Shown here: piece after piece, positions 1 to 11,230 of the stretch
Layout: each line of letters begins with the position of its first letter
Numbering within the stretch: position 1 is the first letter of the stretch
From: JACKGS01 sp964448015
GTDB taxonomy: Bacteria; Patescibacteriota; Saccharimonadia; Saccharimonadales; UBA7683
Direction of reading: 5' to 3'
Assembly: GCA_964448015.1 (NCBI GenBank)
Contig: CAYUUV010000016.1
Span: 1 to 23,518, forward strand
Length of the DNA stretch: 23,518 nt
Position numbers and translations under genes: made by a program
The notes under the pieces: model-generated
Told to the model about the DNA's origin: nothing
What the model saw: the letters and a program-made list of their open reading frames with translations, nothing else
Database searches by the model: none

Positions 1-261
<261 letters not shown>

Positions 262-435
262 AAAATCTGTTAAAAACAGATTAAAAGTGTTCAATTCTAA
301 CATCAATGAAATACTAACATCTCAAATTATATTCAAACATCAAAAAAATCTTAACGTTGACGTTGCACTACTCAATTTTTAAGTATTTCTTCTCCCTGTT
401 TTGAAGCTGTTCTCGCATAAAGATCAGACAGACTG
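262..435 (-). promoter_or_regulatory. rRNA operon leader with boxA-like site and hairpin
   Basis: The roughly 175-nt transcribed leader lies between the predicted start site (about 435) and mature 16S. It is AT-rich. TGATCTTTATG at 416-426 (minus) differs by one base from the core of boxA (TGCTCTTTA), the antitermination signal usual in rRNA leaders. A hairpin AATCTGTT-TTT-AACAGATT at 264-282 sits just upstream of 16S and may take part in processing. Both assignments are inferred from short motifs. Confidence 0.45.
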
Positions 436-441
436 GGATCC

Positions 442-470
442 ATTGTATGAAACCAGCCCCTACATGTCAA
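442..470 (-). promoter_or_regulatory. rRNA operon promoter (sigma-70 type)
   Basis: On the minus strand, TTGACA (465-470) and TACAAT (442-447) are separated by exactly 17 bp, giving a perfect -35 and a -10 with one mismatch to TATAAT. The bases upstream of -35 (471-494) are A/T-rich and could act as an UP element. Predicted start near 435, about 175 nt before 16S. It lies directly after the DUF212 gene, so the rRNA operon has its own strong promoter. Confidence 0.85.
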
Positions 471-494
471 GATAGAAATGTTATTTGTTGTAAT

Positions 495-941
495 TTATGT
501 AACGTAAAAAACCAATATAGGTACAATTATACCTATCAGTAGCCCGGCAAATACTTCTTGCGGAGTATGCCCATCGGATTGGTGAATAATCATCCGGGGT
601 GGTTGAGTCTTTTTAAAAACCTTCGGCATAATGGCTCGTAATGCCTGTGCATGTTCGCCCACGGCATGTCGTACATTAATTGCATCATACATAACAATAA
701 CCGCCAGAATACAGGCGATCCCAAATTCTGGACTTCTCGTACCAGTACGATAGGCCAATACGGTACAAAGCGAAACAATAACTGTCGTGTGAGCACTAGG
801 CATCCCGCCAGAACGGTAAATATACCGCCAGTCCCAGTCACGATTGCTGACACCTTTTACAATAATCTTGGCCACCTGAGCCATAACCCATGCAAATAAA
901 GGAATGACGAAATATGCGTAATCACTCAGCCACTGGCGCAT
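495..941 (-). CDS. DUF212 / divergent PAP2-like membrane protein (YuiD type)
   Basis: Small membrane protein of the DUF212 family, related to PAP2/vanadium haloperoxidase phosphatases. The biochemical role is unknown. Family motifs are visible: GGMPSAHTT, then YDAINVRHAVGEHAQ, then a late HTPQEVFAG before the last membrane segment. About four hydrophobic segments. The open frame extends to an ATG at 965, but the Met at 941 is preceded by a strong Shine-Dalgarno (GAGGAGG) at good spacing, so I chose 941, giving 148 residues. It overlaps the 3' end of gyrA by 20 nt, which suggests translational coupling as the last gene of the gyrB-gyrA operon. The gyrA tail thus also encodes its ribosome binding site. 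Recognition of the family is firm; the substrate is not known. Confidence 0.88.
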   Translation of the reverse strand: MRQWLSDYAYFVIPLFAWVMAQVAKIIVKGVSNRDWDWRYIYRSGGMPSAHTTVIVSLCTVLAYRTGTRSPEFGIACILAVIVMYDAINVRHAVGEHAQALRAIMPKVFKKTQPPRMIIHQSDGHTPQEVFAGLLIGIIVPILVFYVT

Positions 942-3453
942 TGCCTTCCTCCTCGGTAGAATCATCAGCTATTTGCTCTTTAGAAATCAGCGCTATGGAA
1001 GCAACTGAATCATTGTCAGCCAAGCGCATAATTCGCACGCCTTGCGTTGTTCTTCCTAGGCTCGGAATATCTTTCAAGCCCAGTCGTATGGTTTGGCCAT
1101 TGTTAGAGATAATGATCACCTCTGGTGTTTCATCTGTTAATGATTTTACAGAAATGAGATTACCCGTCTTTGCATTCACTACCGCAGATCTGATACCAAC
1201 ACCACCGCGCTTATGCGGAGAGAACTGAGAAATCTTGGTTCGTTTTCCGTAGCCCTTTTCGCTAATAACAAAGATGTTGGAATCCTCTTCTACGATATCC
1301 ATGCCAACAACAACATCATTCGGGCGCAGTCGCATACCGCGAACACCCCGAGCCGTTCTACCCATTGGACGTACATCATTTTCATGGAAGCGAATTGCCT
1401 GACCCAAAGATGTTGAAATTACAACTTCGTTATCACCGGTTGTAGGGCGAATCCATTTGAGTTCATCACCTTCATCGATCTTAATAGAAATCAGTCCGCT
1501 GGTTCGAATGTTGTTATAATCTTCGAGCTTCGTCTTCTTCACCGTACCCTGTTTGGTGGTCATGAAGAAGTAGCCGGTCTTCTGCTTAGGATCGTGCTTG
1601 ATCACTGCGGTCACCACCTCTTCGGGGTGTAGCTGCAGCAAGTTAACTACAGCAACACCCTTAGCATTCAATCCAGCTGCCGGAACTTCATAGGTCTTGA
1701 GTCGGAAAACGCGACCTTTGTTTGTAAAGAACAGTAAGAAATCATGTGTACTTGCAAGTACTACATGCTCAATAACATCTTCTTCTTTGGTCGCCATACC
1801 GCGCTTGCCCTTACCTCCACGGTTTTGACGGCGATATTCAGAAGCCAAACTACGCTTAATATAGTTTTCTGATGTAATAGTTACTACAACCTGCTCTTCT
1901 GGTATCAACTCTTCGTCGCTAAACTTGCCCAGTTCATGGTTGATAATTTTTGAGCGGCGCTCATCACCGTACTTTTCTTTTATTTCAAGAAGCTCGGTTT
2001 TAATAATCTTAAGAATTTCGTTTTCGTCTGCAAGAATTGCTTCAAGCTTCGCGATGAGTACCATCAGCTCTTTCAGTTCATCTTCAATAGCCTGGCGCTC
2101 CAATCCGGTAAGGCGACGGAGTTGCATAGCAAGAATTGCCTTAGCTTGAATCTCGGAAAGCTTAAATTGCTTAATTAAGTTCTTTTCAGCCTCTTCTTGA
2201 GTCTTACTGGCACGAATTGTCTTAATGACCGCATCAATATTATCAAGCGCAATCTTGTAGCCTTCCAGGATATGGGCCCGTTCTTTGGCTTTTTTCAGTT
2301 CAAATTCTGTGCGTCGGCGAACAACTTTCTGACGATGCTTGATAAATTCTTGCAGCATATCTTGCAGACCAAGAATACGGGGCTGAATACCATCGACTAG
2401 TGAGAGCATGTTGAAGTTGAAACTCGTCTGAAGTGATGTCTGTTTATAGAGCTGGTTCAGAAGCTTCTTCGGATAGGCGTCCTTCTTCAACTCAATCACA
2501 ACCCGGACTTTGCCGCGGGCGGTTTCATCACGGAGGTCAGCAATGCCTGTTATCTTCTTGTCTTTTACCAATTCAGCAATTTTTTCAATTAATGTTGCTT
2601 TATTTACACCATATGGCACCTCTGTTACTACAATCTGATGGCGACCTTTTTTGGTTTCTTCAATATCGGCAACAGCACGAACCATCACGCTACCACGACC
2701 AGTCATATAAGCCTGCTTCATTGGCGCGCCACCGTAAATTACAGCGCCTGTTGGGAAGTCTGGACCCTTCACATGTTTTAGGAGGTCGTCGATTGTAGCT
2801 TCTTTATTGTCAATCAGCTCAACTGATGCATCAACAAGCTCACCAAGGTTGTGCGGTGGAATATTTGTCGCCATACCTACGGCAATACCAATTTGGCCAT
2901 TTAAAAGAAGGTTCGGCAGTTTAGCAGGAAGTACAACAGGCTCTTGTTCGGAGCCATCAAAGTTATCACGAAAATCGATAGTATCTTTATTAATATCAAC
3001 CAGCATCTCTTCGGCAATCCGCGTCATCTTAGCTTCGGTATATCGATACGCAGCAGCTTCATCGCCGTCCATTGAACCAAAGTTACCCTGACCATTCACG
3101 AGCGGCATTCTAAGTGACCACGGCTGAGCCAAACGCACCATTGAATCATAAATCGAAGTATCGCCATGAGGGTGATATTTACCAATTACATCACCCACTA
3201 CACGTGCGCTCTTTACGAATTTACCGCCACTACGCCATCCGTTGGCTTCCATCGAATACAAAATTCTTCGGTGAACTGGCTTAAGCCCGTCTCGAACGTC
3301 TGGCAGCGCTCGATCAATAATTACACTCATTGAATAGCGGAAGAAGCTATCTTCCATCACTCGTTCGAGTGTTCGATGTTCTATACCGTTTCCATCTTCT
3401 AGAACTACTGGCTGATCTGTTGATTGTGCATCAGTTGTGTTTGTGTCGTCCAT
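922..3453 (-). CDS. gyrA: DNA gyrase subunit A
   Basis: GyrA, the DNA cleavage/religation subunit of gyrase, which introduces negative supercoils as an A2B2 complex with GyrB. 843 residues, normal length. The N-terminal half carries the winged-helix motif KPVHRRILYSM and the quinolone region GKYHPHGDTSIYD, with the catalytic Tyr in the AAAYRYTE segment. The C-terminal beta-pinwheel has a GyrA box (QNRGGKG) and repeated blade motifs such as VFRLKTYEVP, AIRFHENDV and TIRLGLKDI. It ends in an acidic tail (STEEEGNAPVAE). The position equivalent to E. coli Ser83 is Thr. Start ATG lies 1 nt after the gyrB stop, so the two are co-translated from the gyrB promoter. The GyrA box supports gyrase over topoisomerase IV. 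Confidence 0.97.
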   Translation of the reverse strand: MDDTNTTDAQSTDQPVVLEDGNGIEHRTLERVMEDSFFRYSMSVIIDRALPDVRDGLKPVHRRILYSMEANGWRSGGKFVKSARVVGDVIGKYHPHGDTSIYDSMVRLAQPWSLRMPLVNGQGNFGSMDGDEAAAYRYTEAKMTRIAEEMLVDINKDTIDFRDNFDGSEQEPVVLPAKLPNLLLNGQIGIAVGMATNIPPHNLGELVDASVELIDNKEATIDDLLKHVKGPDFPTGAVIYGGAPMKQAYMTGRGSVMVRAVADIEETKKGRHQIVVTEVPYGVNKATLIEKIAELVKDKKITGIADLRDETARGKVRVVIELKKDAYPKKLLNQLYKQTSLQTSFNFNMLSLVDGIQPRILGLQDMLQEFIKHRQKVVRRRTEFELKKAKERAHILEGYKIALDNIDAVIKTIRASKTQEEAEKNLIKQFKLSEIQAKAILAMQLRRLTGLERQAIEDELKELMVLIAKLEAILADENEILKIIKTELLEIKEKYGDERRSKIINHELGKFSDEELIPEEQVVVTITSENYIKRSLASEYRRQNRGGKGKRGMATKEEDVIEHVVLASTHDFLLFFTNKGRVFRLKTYEVPAAGLNAKGVAVVNLLQLHPEEVVTAVIKHDPKQKTGYFFMTTKQGTVKKTKLEDYNNIRTSGLISIKIDEGDELKWIRPTTGDNEVVISTSLGQAIRFHENDVRPMGRTARGVRGMRLRPNDVVVGMDIVEEDSNIFVISEKGYGKRTKISQFSPHKRGGVGIRSAVVNAKTGNLISVKSLTDETPEVIIISNNGQTIRLGLKDIPSLGRTTQGVRIMRLADNDSVASIALISKEQIADDSTEEEGNAPVAE

Positions 3454-3454
3454 A

Positions 3455-5496
<2,042 letters not shown>

Positions 5497-5570
5497 CCAC
5501 TTGCGCTTTAGTAGTGCTTGTGTTTCAATCATACATAAGAAAGTTATATACCAAAATACAAAGGTCAAGA

Positions 5571-7619
5571 ATGTTTCGTAAACTTGTATCAAACCTCCCA
5601 TTCAGTCCATCTCTCATCAATCAGATTGGGTTTTATTCAAAACGCCTGAAACGAGAAGAATTCACGCGCAGAATCGGCCTATTTTTTACAGTTTTGGTAT
5701 TGATTGTACAATCATGTGCTACTTTTATACCCGCAAAGCCGACTCTCGCCTCTAGCAATAACGATATTATTTACGGCGGCGGCGACTTGGAGGGCATTAA
5801 AAAGGCCTATGCAAGCGGTTGTGACAGTAAAAATCGCTGTGATATTAAGCAAATCTTCCACGCCTACGGCATTGATGGCTGGGGACTTGCCAGCGCCCGA
5901 TACGAAACCATCTACTCAAGCGCTGCCAACAATTACTGGTCAATCGGGAGAGCTCCGCGCGGCACCGGCGGTGAAGTAACGCGCCAGATCACTGGTGGTC
6001 CAACTGTTTATTCCCGTACACTCCACGGCTGGTCAGCCAACAGAAACTGGAATGCTATTCGTGTTGAGACCGGTCAAGGTACTAGGTGGATTCTGACCGA
6101 ATGTGGCAATATTGTGACCAAAGAAGGTCAGCCCGTTGCCCCTGTGACACCGCCGCCAGATATGAAGATGGAAAAAACTGTCAGTAAACCCGTCGTTAAA
6201 AAAGGTGAGAAGTTCTACTTTACCCTGAAGGCAACCAATATTGGCGGCAGTACCGCAAAAAGCGTTTTACTCTATGACAATTCTGTAGCACACCTGGAGC
6301 TTCAATCAGATGGCTTAGGTAGCGACCCGCTTAAGCATGTTATGCGCTGGGAAACACATAAGCGCTTCGATATCGGCGCGGGCCAAAGCTTCACCTATCG
6401 AATTTATGCAATTGCACGTGCTGACGGAACCACCCTTGAAAATACCGCCTGTGCCGACTTCTTCGATATTAATGTCTACAATAACTGTGCCAAGGCAACC
6501 GTACGAGTTGAAGCACCCGAAAAACCAGTTGAAAAATGTCCCTATAACGCTGCGCTGCCAAAGAATGATCCGAATTGTAAAGCACCAGTTGAGAAGTGTC
6601 CGTACAACGCTGCGCTAGCAAAAGACAGTCCTGCATGCAAACCGCCAACAGCAAAGTGCCCATACAATCAAAACCTGCTAGCAACCGACCCAGCCTGTAA
6701 GGCACCGATTGAAAAATGCCCCTATAATACCGCGTTAGCAAAAAATGACCCCAACTGTAAACCTCCGGTTGAGAAGTGTCCGTACAACGCTAATCTTTCC
6801 AAGAATGACCCTGCATGCGTACCACCAGTTGAAAAATGTCCCTATAACGCTGCGCTGCCAAAGAATGATCCGAATTGTAAAGCACCAGTTGAGAAGTGTC
6901 CTTTTGATCAAAGTATTCCAAAAACAGATGCCAAATGTCGCTTCTGCCCAATTGAAGGAAAACAGAATATTGCCCTGAACAGCCCTGAATGTAAGGCCTG
7001 CGATGAAACCAAAAAAGATCAAAGTGGTAAAGATATCAGCTGTCTTGAACTACACAAAAAAGCACGTAATATCACGCAAAAGCTGGCTGACGCCAATAAC
7101 ACTCAGGCCCGCGCAGGCGATGTTATAGAATACACTCTCTCGGTTACGAATCGAAGTAAAGAAGTACGCAAAGGGTTTGTCATTGAAGAAAACATGGATG
7201 ACGTGCTTGAATACGCCGATATTATTGACGCAAGCGGCGCACACTACACAAGCAACCCTGTGAAGTTACTTTCTTGGGATCCAGTTAATATCCAGCCTGG
7301 TGCAACCGTCACGCGCACGATATTGATTAAAATTAAAAGCACCATTCCACTGACACCAGCCTCTACTTCAGACCCGCATTCTAACGACATGAAGCTCGTC
7401 AATGTATACGGTGACTCAATTAAGATCACGCTACCCCGCCATCCTGTGAAGACAATTGAGCGAACGGTGCAATTTTTACCACGAACGGGTATGGGCGCCA
7501 ATCTTTTTGTCAGTACTGTGTTGATTATGGCATCGACATACTTTTACGCACGAAGTAAGCTCATGGTCAAAGAACTCGGTCTTGTTCGACAACAATTCAA
7601 CTATGGAGTAGGAGTCTAA
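5571..7619 (+). CDS. Cys-repeat surface protein with DUF11-like domains and LPRTG anchor
   Basis: Predicted cell-surface protein, 682 residues from the ATG at 5571. I prefer this start to the upstream ATG at 5487 because MFRKLVSNLPFSPSLINQ matches a Saccharibacterial N-terminus I recognise. Layout: basic N-terminus (1-35); signal/membrane segment (36-60); unknown domain with IYGG and paired Cys (61-185); a DUF11-like beta domain (about 196-315); seven units of a 20-residue repeat EKCPYNAALPKNDPNCKAPV (321-460), two Cys each; a short Cys-rich linker; a second DUF11-like domain (about 497-590); LPRTG (636-640), a hydrophobic helix (642-659) and a basic tail. The LPxTG-helix-charge order is that of sortase substrates, though the tail is longer than usual. 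No sortase gene is in the window. It overlaps no gene and is followed 2 nt later by the His-rich gene. A role in host contact is inference. Confidence 0.85.
   Translation: MFRKLVSNLPFSPSLINQIGFYSKRLKREEFTRRIGLFFTVLVLIVQSCATFIPAKPTLASSNNDIIYGGGDLEGIKKAYASGCDSKNRCDIKQIFHAYGIDGWGLASARYETIYSSAANNYWSIGRAPRGTGGEVTRQITGGPTVYSRTLHGWSANRNWNAIRVETGQGTRWILTECGNIVTKEGQPVAPVTPPPDMKMEKTVSKPVVKKGEKFYFTLKATNIGGSTAKSVLLYDNSVAHLELQSDGLGSDPLKHVMRWETHKRFDIGAGQSFTYRIYAIARADGTTLENTACADFFDINVYNNCAKATVRVEAPEKPVEKCPYNAALPKNDPNCKAPVEKCPYNAALAKDSPACKPPTAKCPYNQNLLATDPACKAPIEKCPYNTALAKNDPNCKPPVEKCPYNANLSKNDPACVPPVEKCPYNAALPKNDPNCKAPVEKCPFDQSIPKTDAKCRFCPIEGKQNIALNSPECKACDETKKDQSGKDISCLELHKKARNITQKLADANNTQARAGDVIEYTLSVTNRSKEVRKGFVIEENMDDVLEYADIIDASGAHYTSNPVKLLSWDPVNIQPGATVTRTILIKIKSTIPLTPASTSDPHSNDMKLVNVYGDSIKITLPRHPVKTIERTVQFLPRTGMGANLFVSTVLIMASTYFYARSKLMVKELGLVRQQFNYGVGV
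6531..6950 (+). repeat. 60-bp in-frame tandem repeat encoding the Cys-repeat domain
   Basis: Seven 60-bp units inside the surface-protein gene, each encoding one CPY/F...C unit. Most units have diverged, but about 78 bp around unit 1 (about 6524-6601) recur without change exactly 300 bp later (about 6824-6901, unit 6). That is five repeat lengths apart and suggests recent recombination or gene conversion within the array. Confidence 0.9.
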
Positions 7620-7621
7620 CT

Positions 7622-8209
7622 ATGAGTGAAAAACACATAGCACATAAACAATCGTATGAATCACCCACCCCTTCGGCAGAGCTTCATGCACATCACGAAC
7701 GACTTGCCAGGCATCATGAAAAGAGCGCTGAGGCAGCTCAACATGAAACTCATGAACAGGCGGAGGCACGGCATGAAGTTCATGAACAAGCAATTTCAGG
7801 CAACGAATACCACCGACCTCATGCGGAAAAACGCCAACACACACCCGTACACACCACCGCAGAGGCTAAGAAACACAGCTTTAACGCAACAATGCATCAT
7901 GTTCGCAACAACCTCAACACCCCAGAAAAGACCTTCAGTAAAATCATCCATAAACCAGCTGTTGAAAAAGCAAGTGAAATCGCAGGCAGTACCATCGCCC
8001 GACCATCGGGAGTCGCTGGCGCAACAATTCTTGCCTTTATCGGGCTGCTCTCCGTATACGGAATTGCCCGGTTTGCTGGCTTTGAACTATCTGGCTCAGA
8101 GATGCCCCTTTTACTGGCGATTGGCTTTATTGCTGGCCTCATTATTGAGTGGCTTTATAAGTCTTTACGATCCCTCAGAGGCACGGCTCGTCTTGACGGC
8201 AACGAATAA
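7622..8209 (+). CDS. His-rich membrane protein of unknown function
   Basis: 195 residues. The first 95 are hydrophilic and probably helical, with about 18 histidines, often paired (HAHHERLARHHEKS). This is followed by NTPEKTFSKIIHKPAVEK, a segment I recall from conserved hypothetical proteins of Saccharibacteria. Two predicted membrane helices (about 129-153 and 160-180) and a short basic tail complete it. No catalytic motif is recognised. The ATG lies 2 nt after the stop of the surface-protein gene, and the Shine-Dalgarno GGAGTAGGAG is inside that gene's last codons, so the two are co-translated. The His-rich part may bind metal or be charge-switchable at low pH, but this is speculation. Confidence 0.8.
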   Translation: MSEKHIAHKQSYESPTPSAELHAHHERLARHHEKSAEAAQHETHEQAEARHEVHEQAISGNEYHRPHAEKRQHTPVHTTAEAKKHSFNATMHHVRNNLNTPEKTFSKIIHKPAVEKASEIAGSTIARPSGVAGATILAFIGLLSVYGIARFAGFELSGSEMPLLLAIGFIAGLIIEWLYKSLRSLRGTARLDGNE

Positions 8210-8213
8210 TATA

Positions 8214-8240
8214 CGGGTGGTATGATCTCTGTCGCACCCG
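8214..8240. terminator. Possible bidirectional hairpin between convergent genes
   Basis: CGGGTG (8214-8219) pairs with CACCCG (8235-8240) across a 15-nt loop in the 47-bp gap between the convergent His-rich and VirD4-like genes. No U-run follows on either strand, so termination here is only suggested by position. Confidence 0.3.
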
Positions 8241-8256
8241 ATAGTATGCACCCGGT

Positions 8257-11226
8257 TTAGACTGTCTCGTCTTTATCTGAATGATGAATCATTCCTTGGC
8301 GATCAATGGCAATCTCGCCAGAAGTAAGCTGGCTATCTTGAATCGCCTCATTCACTGCAAGGTTTTGTTCTGTCTGCGTGGTCTTTGCGGTGTTGTTGAT
8401 ATCAACCACTAATTCTTCCACTGGCCTCTGTGAGGCGGGTGCAATATCCGTTATCACCGGTTGCGCTGCTTGATTAACAGGTGTACTGACATGTGGTGTC
8501 TGTTGGTTCACCACGGGCTGTGCATTGTGAAGACTACCGAACGCAGGTTTTGATGCGCTACCCGCCACGGCAGTTCCACTCGACTGCGCATGTACACTTG
8601 GGAGATTTGGCTTCTGAGCCATCTCCTGACGCCGCTTAGCAAGCCATTCATCAAGAAACGATGACGAACCCGGTGCTGGCTGTGCCGGCCTCTGAGAAGG
8701 CATCTGTGTTCCAGGAACGGGCAACCCAGCTACTGCACTTGGGGTTCCTGCGGTTATTGGTGGCCTCGTTTGACCAAAGGCCGGGCGTGGTGGTTCAATC
8801 GTTTTCAATCGTTCAAATATCTCTTTTTCAACAACAGCCTGCGGACGCCCAAATTTTGCAGCCGACAGTCGCTTTACCGCATCTGTCAGACGAGGATTTG
8901 GCTTCCCCATTGGCGGCAATGAGTTCATACTAAATGGCTGTGTTGGTGTGCCATTCATTAACATTTGTACAGCCCAACTGTAGTTCGGCATCTTTGTCAG
9001 GTCGTCGGTATCAAAAATTGGTGAAAAATACTTGACCAGAAAATCGGCATCATTCGCCCCCGTTCGTGAACTAATCACCGTACCCACGTTACCAAATACA
9101 GCATCTCGAATCTCATCTGTTAACTGGCCAACAAATTGGTTCGCTACCACTAAGCTGAGGCGATACTTTCGGGCCTCAGAGAGAATATCTGAAAACGTTT
9201 CGGTTGAGAAGTTCTGGAACTCATCAACAAATACCGTAAAGTCTTTTCGCTGGTCTTCCGATATATTAGCCCTTCCCATAGCGGCCGCATAGAACTTCAT
9301 GACAAATATCATACCCAGCAGTTTTGCATTCAGCTCACCCGTCTTACCCTTACTCAAATTAACAATAAGAATCTTGCCCTCGTCCATCACCTTTCGTAAG
9401 TCAAAGCCACTTTTAGTCTGTCCGATAATGTTACGCATCATTTGATTACTTAAGAAGGCACCAAACTTACTGACAAACCAGCTTTTGACCTCACCAAACT
9501 CATTAGATCGCTCTGAGCCCGGCATTTCCTTTAGCCAGAAATCAAGAACTGTTTGATCAGTCACATACTTTAATTTTTGATTAACGTACGCCTTGTCATT
9601 AAACAATTTAGGAATATCAACAAACGTACCGCCATCTGGGCCCGCCATGATTGTCAAAGCGGCATTTCTGAATAAGTGCTCGTATCGAGGCCCAATAATA
9701 CCTTGTCGTTGTGGATCATACAACTTATAAAGCATGTTGATCGCTTCTTGAATCAAGAAATCCCTCTGCTCCGGAAATTGATATTCAAAAAGGTTCAGCC
9801 CAACCGGATAGTCCATCTCACCCGGAGCAAAGTAAATAACATCTTCGGTTCGCTCTTTGGGAACCATACCCAGCAGTTCTTCTGCCGCATCTCCATGCGG
9901 ATCAATGTAGGCAAATCCCTTACCATCAAGCATATCTTGAAGCGCAAGATTCACTAACAGATTAGTCTTACCGGTACCCGTCTGACCGATAATGTACATA
10001 TGTCTACGACGATCATTTTCCGTAAGCCGGATCTCTTTTTGTGTACCGCGAAAAACATTATACCCAAGAAGTAGGCCCTGTTCAGGTATATTTGCCGGAC
10101 CGTCAACTTGTTTAGAAGCCTGTCGTTGTAATTGTGACGTCGGTGTGTTCTTTTGATCAGGGAAATGAAAGACTGTTGCAAGTTCTACACTGTTCAAAAT
10201 ATTCTTGTTGATCTCTGGTGGGAAAAACCGAAAGATAAATGCGGTCACGAAGTTTTCAATCACTTTCGCGGGAACAAATCGAAAACCGTTTTTACCTGGT
10301 GCATCAAAGAGAGAAAAAGCAGCAACCATATTACTTAAAATTGATTGCGAACGAGCCGCCGTGCTGGAAGACGCAACAATACGAATTAGCACCTCATAAC
10401 CAGGGTGCCTCGTCTTTTCTTCAATCGCATCAACTTGCGACTGCTCTAAGTTACTGAGTTGCTTTTCTTCTGACTTAACCTCCGTCTCGGGCGGTTTCCA
10501 GAGTGCCGAAGCAACGCCCTTCCAAGTAGTATTGGTACCGAGACCTTTTTTAAATCTATTCTTCTTGATATTAACAACGAGCTTTTTTGAAGAATTAACC
10601 CACGTGGGACGAGCAGGCCTGATAAGGATCTGTATACCGGCTCCATCCTCCTTTGTTAGGTTAGCCAAAGAATTAAGAATCGATTGCATGGTGTCATTTT
10701 TGCTATCGTGAAATGTGGCAATCGGGTATGCGTATTGTTGTTTTAACACCAATTCGCCACCAATAGTACCGCTCATTCTTCCTTCTTTACTGAAAAGATT
10801 GTGTTCTTCGGTCTCTTCCAGTCGCGCATTGGGATATGCACTGGTAACCGCCTGCTCAACAACGGCCACCATCGCGACCGGTACGGCGGTGTAGTAATTC
10901 ACAATACCGTTGGTTGCAATAATCTCAAACGCAATATGGCGCTGGCCATAAAAGTTACTCTTGAAGCCGGTTTTCAGCGTGCTAGCAATAATGTTATATA
11001 GTATCTGCGCTTTAGAAATAGTCTCTTCGGTCACGTCCCGTGCATCACGCCCACCCACTTCAATATCATCGCTAATTGGGGGTAGATGTATGACGAGTGA
11101 AACCATCTTGAGGCCACGTTCATAATTTTTCGCCTCTCGTAGAATCCGCCGATAATAAAAGTAGACGCCCCCACCAATCAGTGAGCCAAGCCCCAGAAAA
11201 CTGATGAGAAGAATAAGTATATGCAT
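8257..11226 (-). CDS. VirD4/TraG-type membrane-anchored ATPase (T4SS coupling-protein-like)
   Basis: 989-residue P-loop ATPase of the HerA/VirD4/TraG group, which pump DNA or protein through type IV secretion-like channels. One N-terminal membrane helix (3-25); an N-terminal domain of unknown function (about 40-390); ATPase core with Walker A GQTGTGKT (414-421) and Walker B TVFVDEFQ (664-671); a QFVGQL sensor-like segment (697-702); a long Pro/Gln/Ala-rich, probably disordered tail (about 805-989). Coupling proteins commonly use such tails for partner contact. The ATG is 4 nt after the stop of the Pro-rich gene upstream, so they are co-translated. No relaxase or other mating-pair gene is in the window. 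CPR genomes often carry such ATPases in type IV pilus or secretion loci. DNA uptake, protein export or conjugation are all open. Confidence 0.88.
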   Translation of the reverse strand: MHILILLISFLGLGSLIGGGVYFYYRRILREAKNYERGLKMVSLVIHLPPISDDIEVGGRDARDVTEETISKAQILYNIIASTLKTGFKSNFYGQRHIAFEIIATNGIVNYYTAVPVAMVAVVEQAVTSAYPNARLEETEEHNLFSKEGRMSGTIGGELVLKQQYAYPIATFHDSKNDTMQSILNSLANLTKEDGAGIQILIRPARPTWVNSSKKLVVNIKKNRFKKGLGTNTTWKGVASALWKPPETEVKSEEKQLSNLEQSQVDAIEEKTRHPGYEVLIRIVASSSTAARSQSILSNMVAAFSLFDAPGKNGFRFVPAKVIENFVTAFIFRFFPPEINKNILNSVELATVFHFPDQKNTPTSQLQRQASKQVDGPANIPEQGLLLGYNVFRGTQKEIRLTENDRRRHMYIIGQTGTGKTNLLVNLALQDMLDGKGFAYIDPHGDAAEELLGMVPKERTEDVIYFAPGEMDYPVGLNLFEYQFPEQRDFLIQEAINMLYKLYDPQRQGIIGPRYEHLFRNAALTIMAGPDGGTFVDIPKLFNDKAYVNQKLKYVTDQTVLDFWLKEMPGSERSNEFGEVKSWFVSKFGAFLSNQMMRNIIGQTKSGFDLRKVMDEGKILIVNLSKGKTGELNAKLLGMIFVMKFYAAAMGRANISEDQRKDFTVFVDEFQNFSTETFSDILSEARKYRLSLVVANQFVGQLTDEIRDAVFGNVGTVISSRTGANDADFLVKYFSPIFDTDDLTKMPNYSWAVQMLMNGTPTQPFSMNSLPPMGKPNPRLTDAVKRLSAAKFGRPQAVVEKEIFERLKTIEPPRPAFGQTRPPITAGTPSAVAGLPVPGTQMPSQRPAQPAPGSSSFLDEWLAKRRQEMAQKPNLPSVHAQSSGTAVAGSASKPAFGSLHNAQPVVNQQTPHVSTPVNQAAQPVITDIAPASQRPVEELVVDINNTAKTTQTEQNLAVNEAIQDSQLTSGEIAIDRQGMIHHSDKDETV

Positions 11227-11230
11227 GGTG

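Noticed and set aside
6531..6950. Regular 60-bp repeats, possible CRISPR array
   Set aside because: The repeats are adjacent without spacers, fully in frame within a surface-protein gene, and no cas genes are present.
6469..7022. Antisense open frames across the Cys-repeat region
   Set aside because: They are mirror frames of the repetitive coding sequence and repeat with the same period; no independent support.
7656..8225. 189-residue frame overlapping the His-rich gene
   Set aside because: An out-of-frame shadow without membrane pattern or ribosome binding site; the 7622 frame is coupled to the upstream gene and matches a conserved family I recall.
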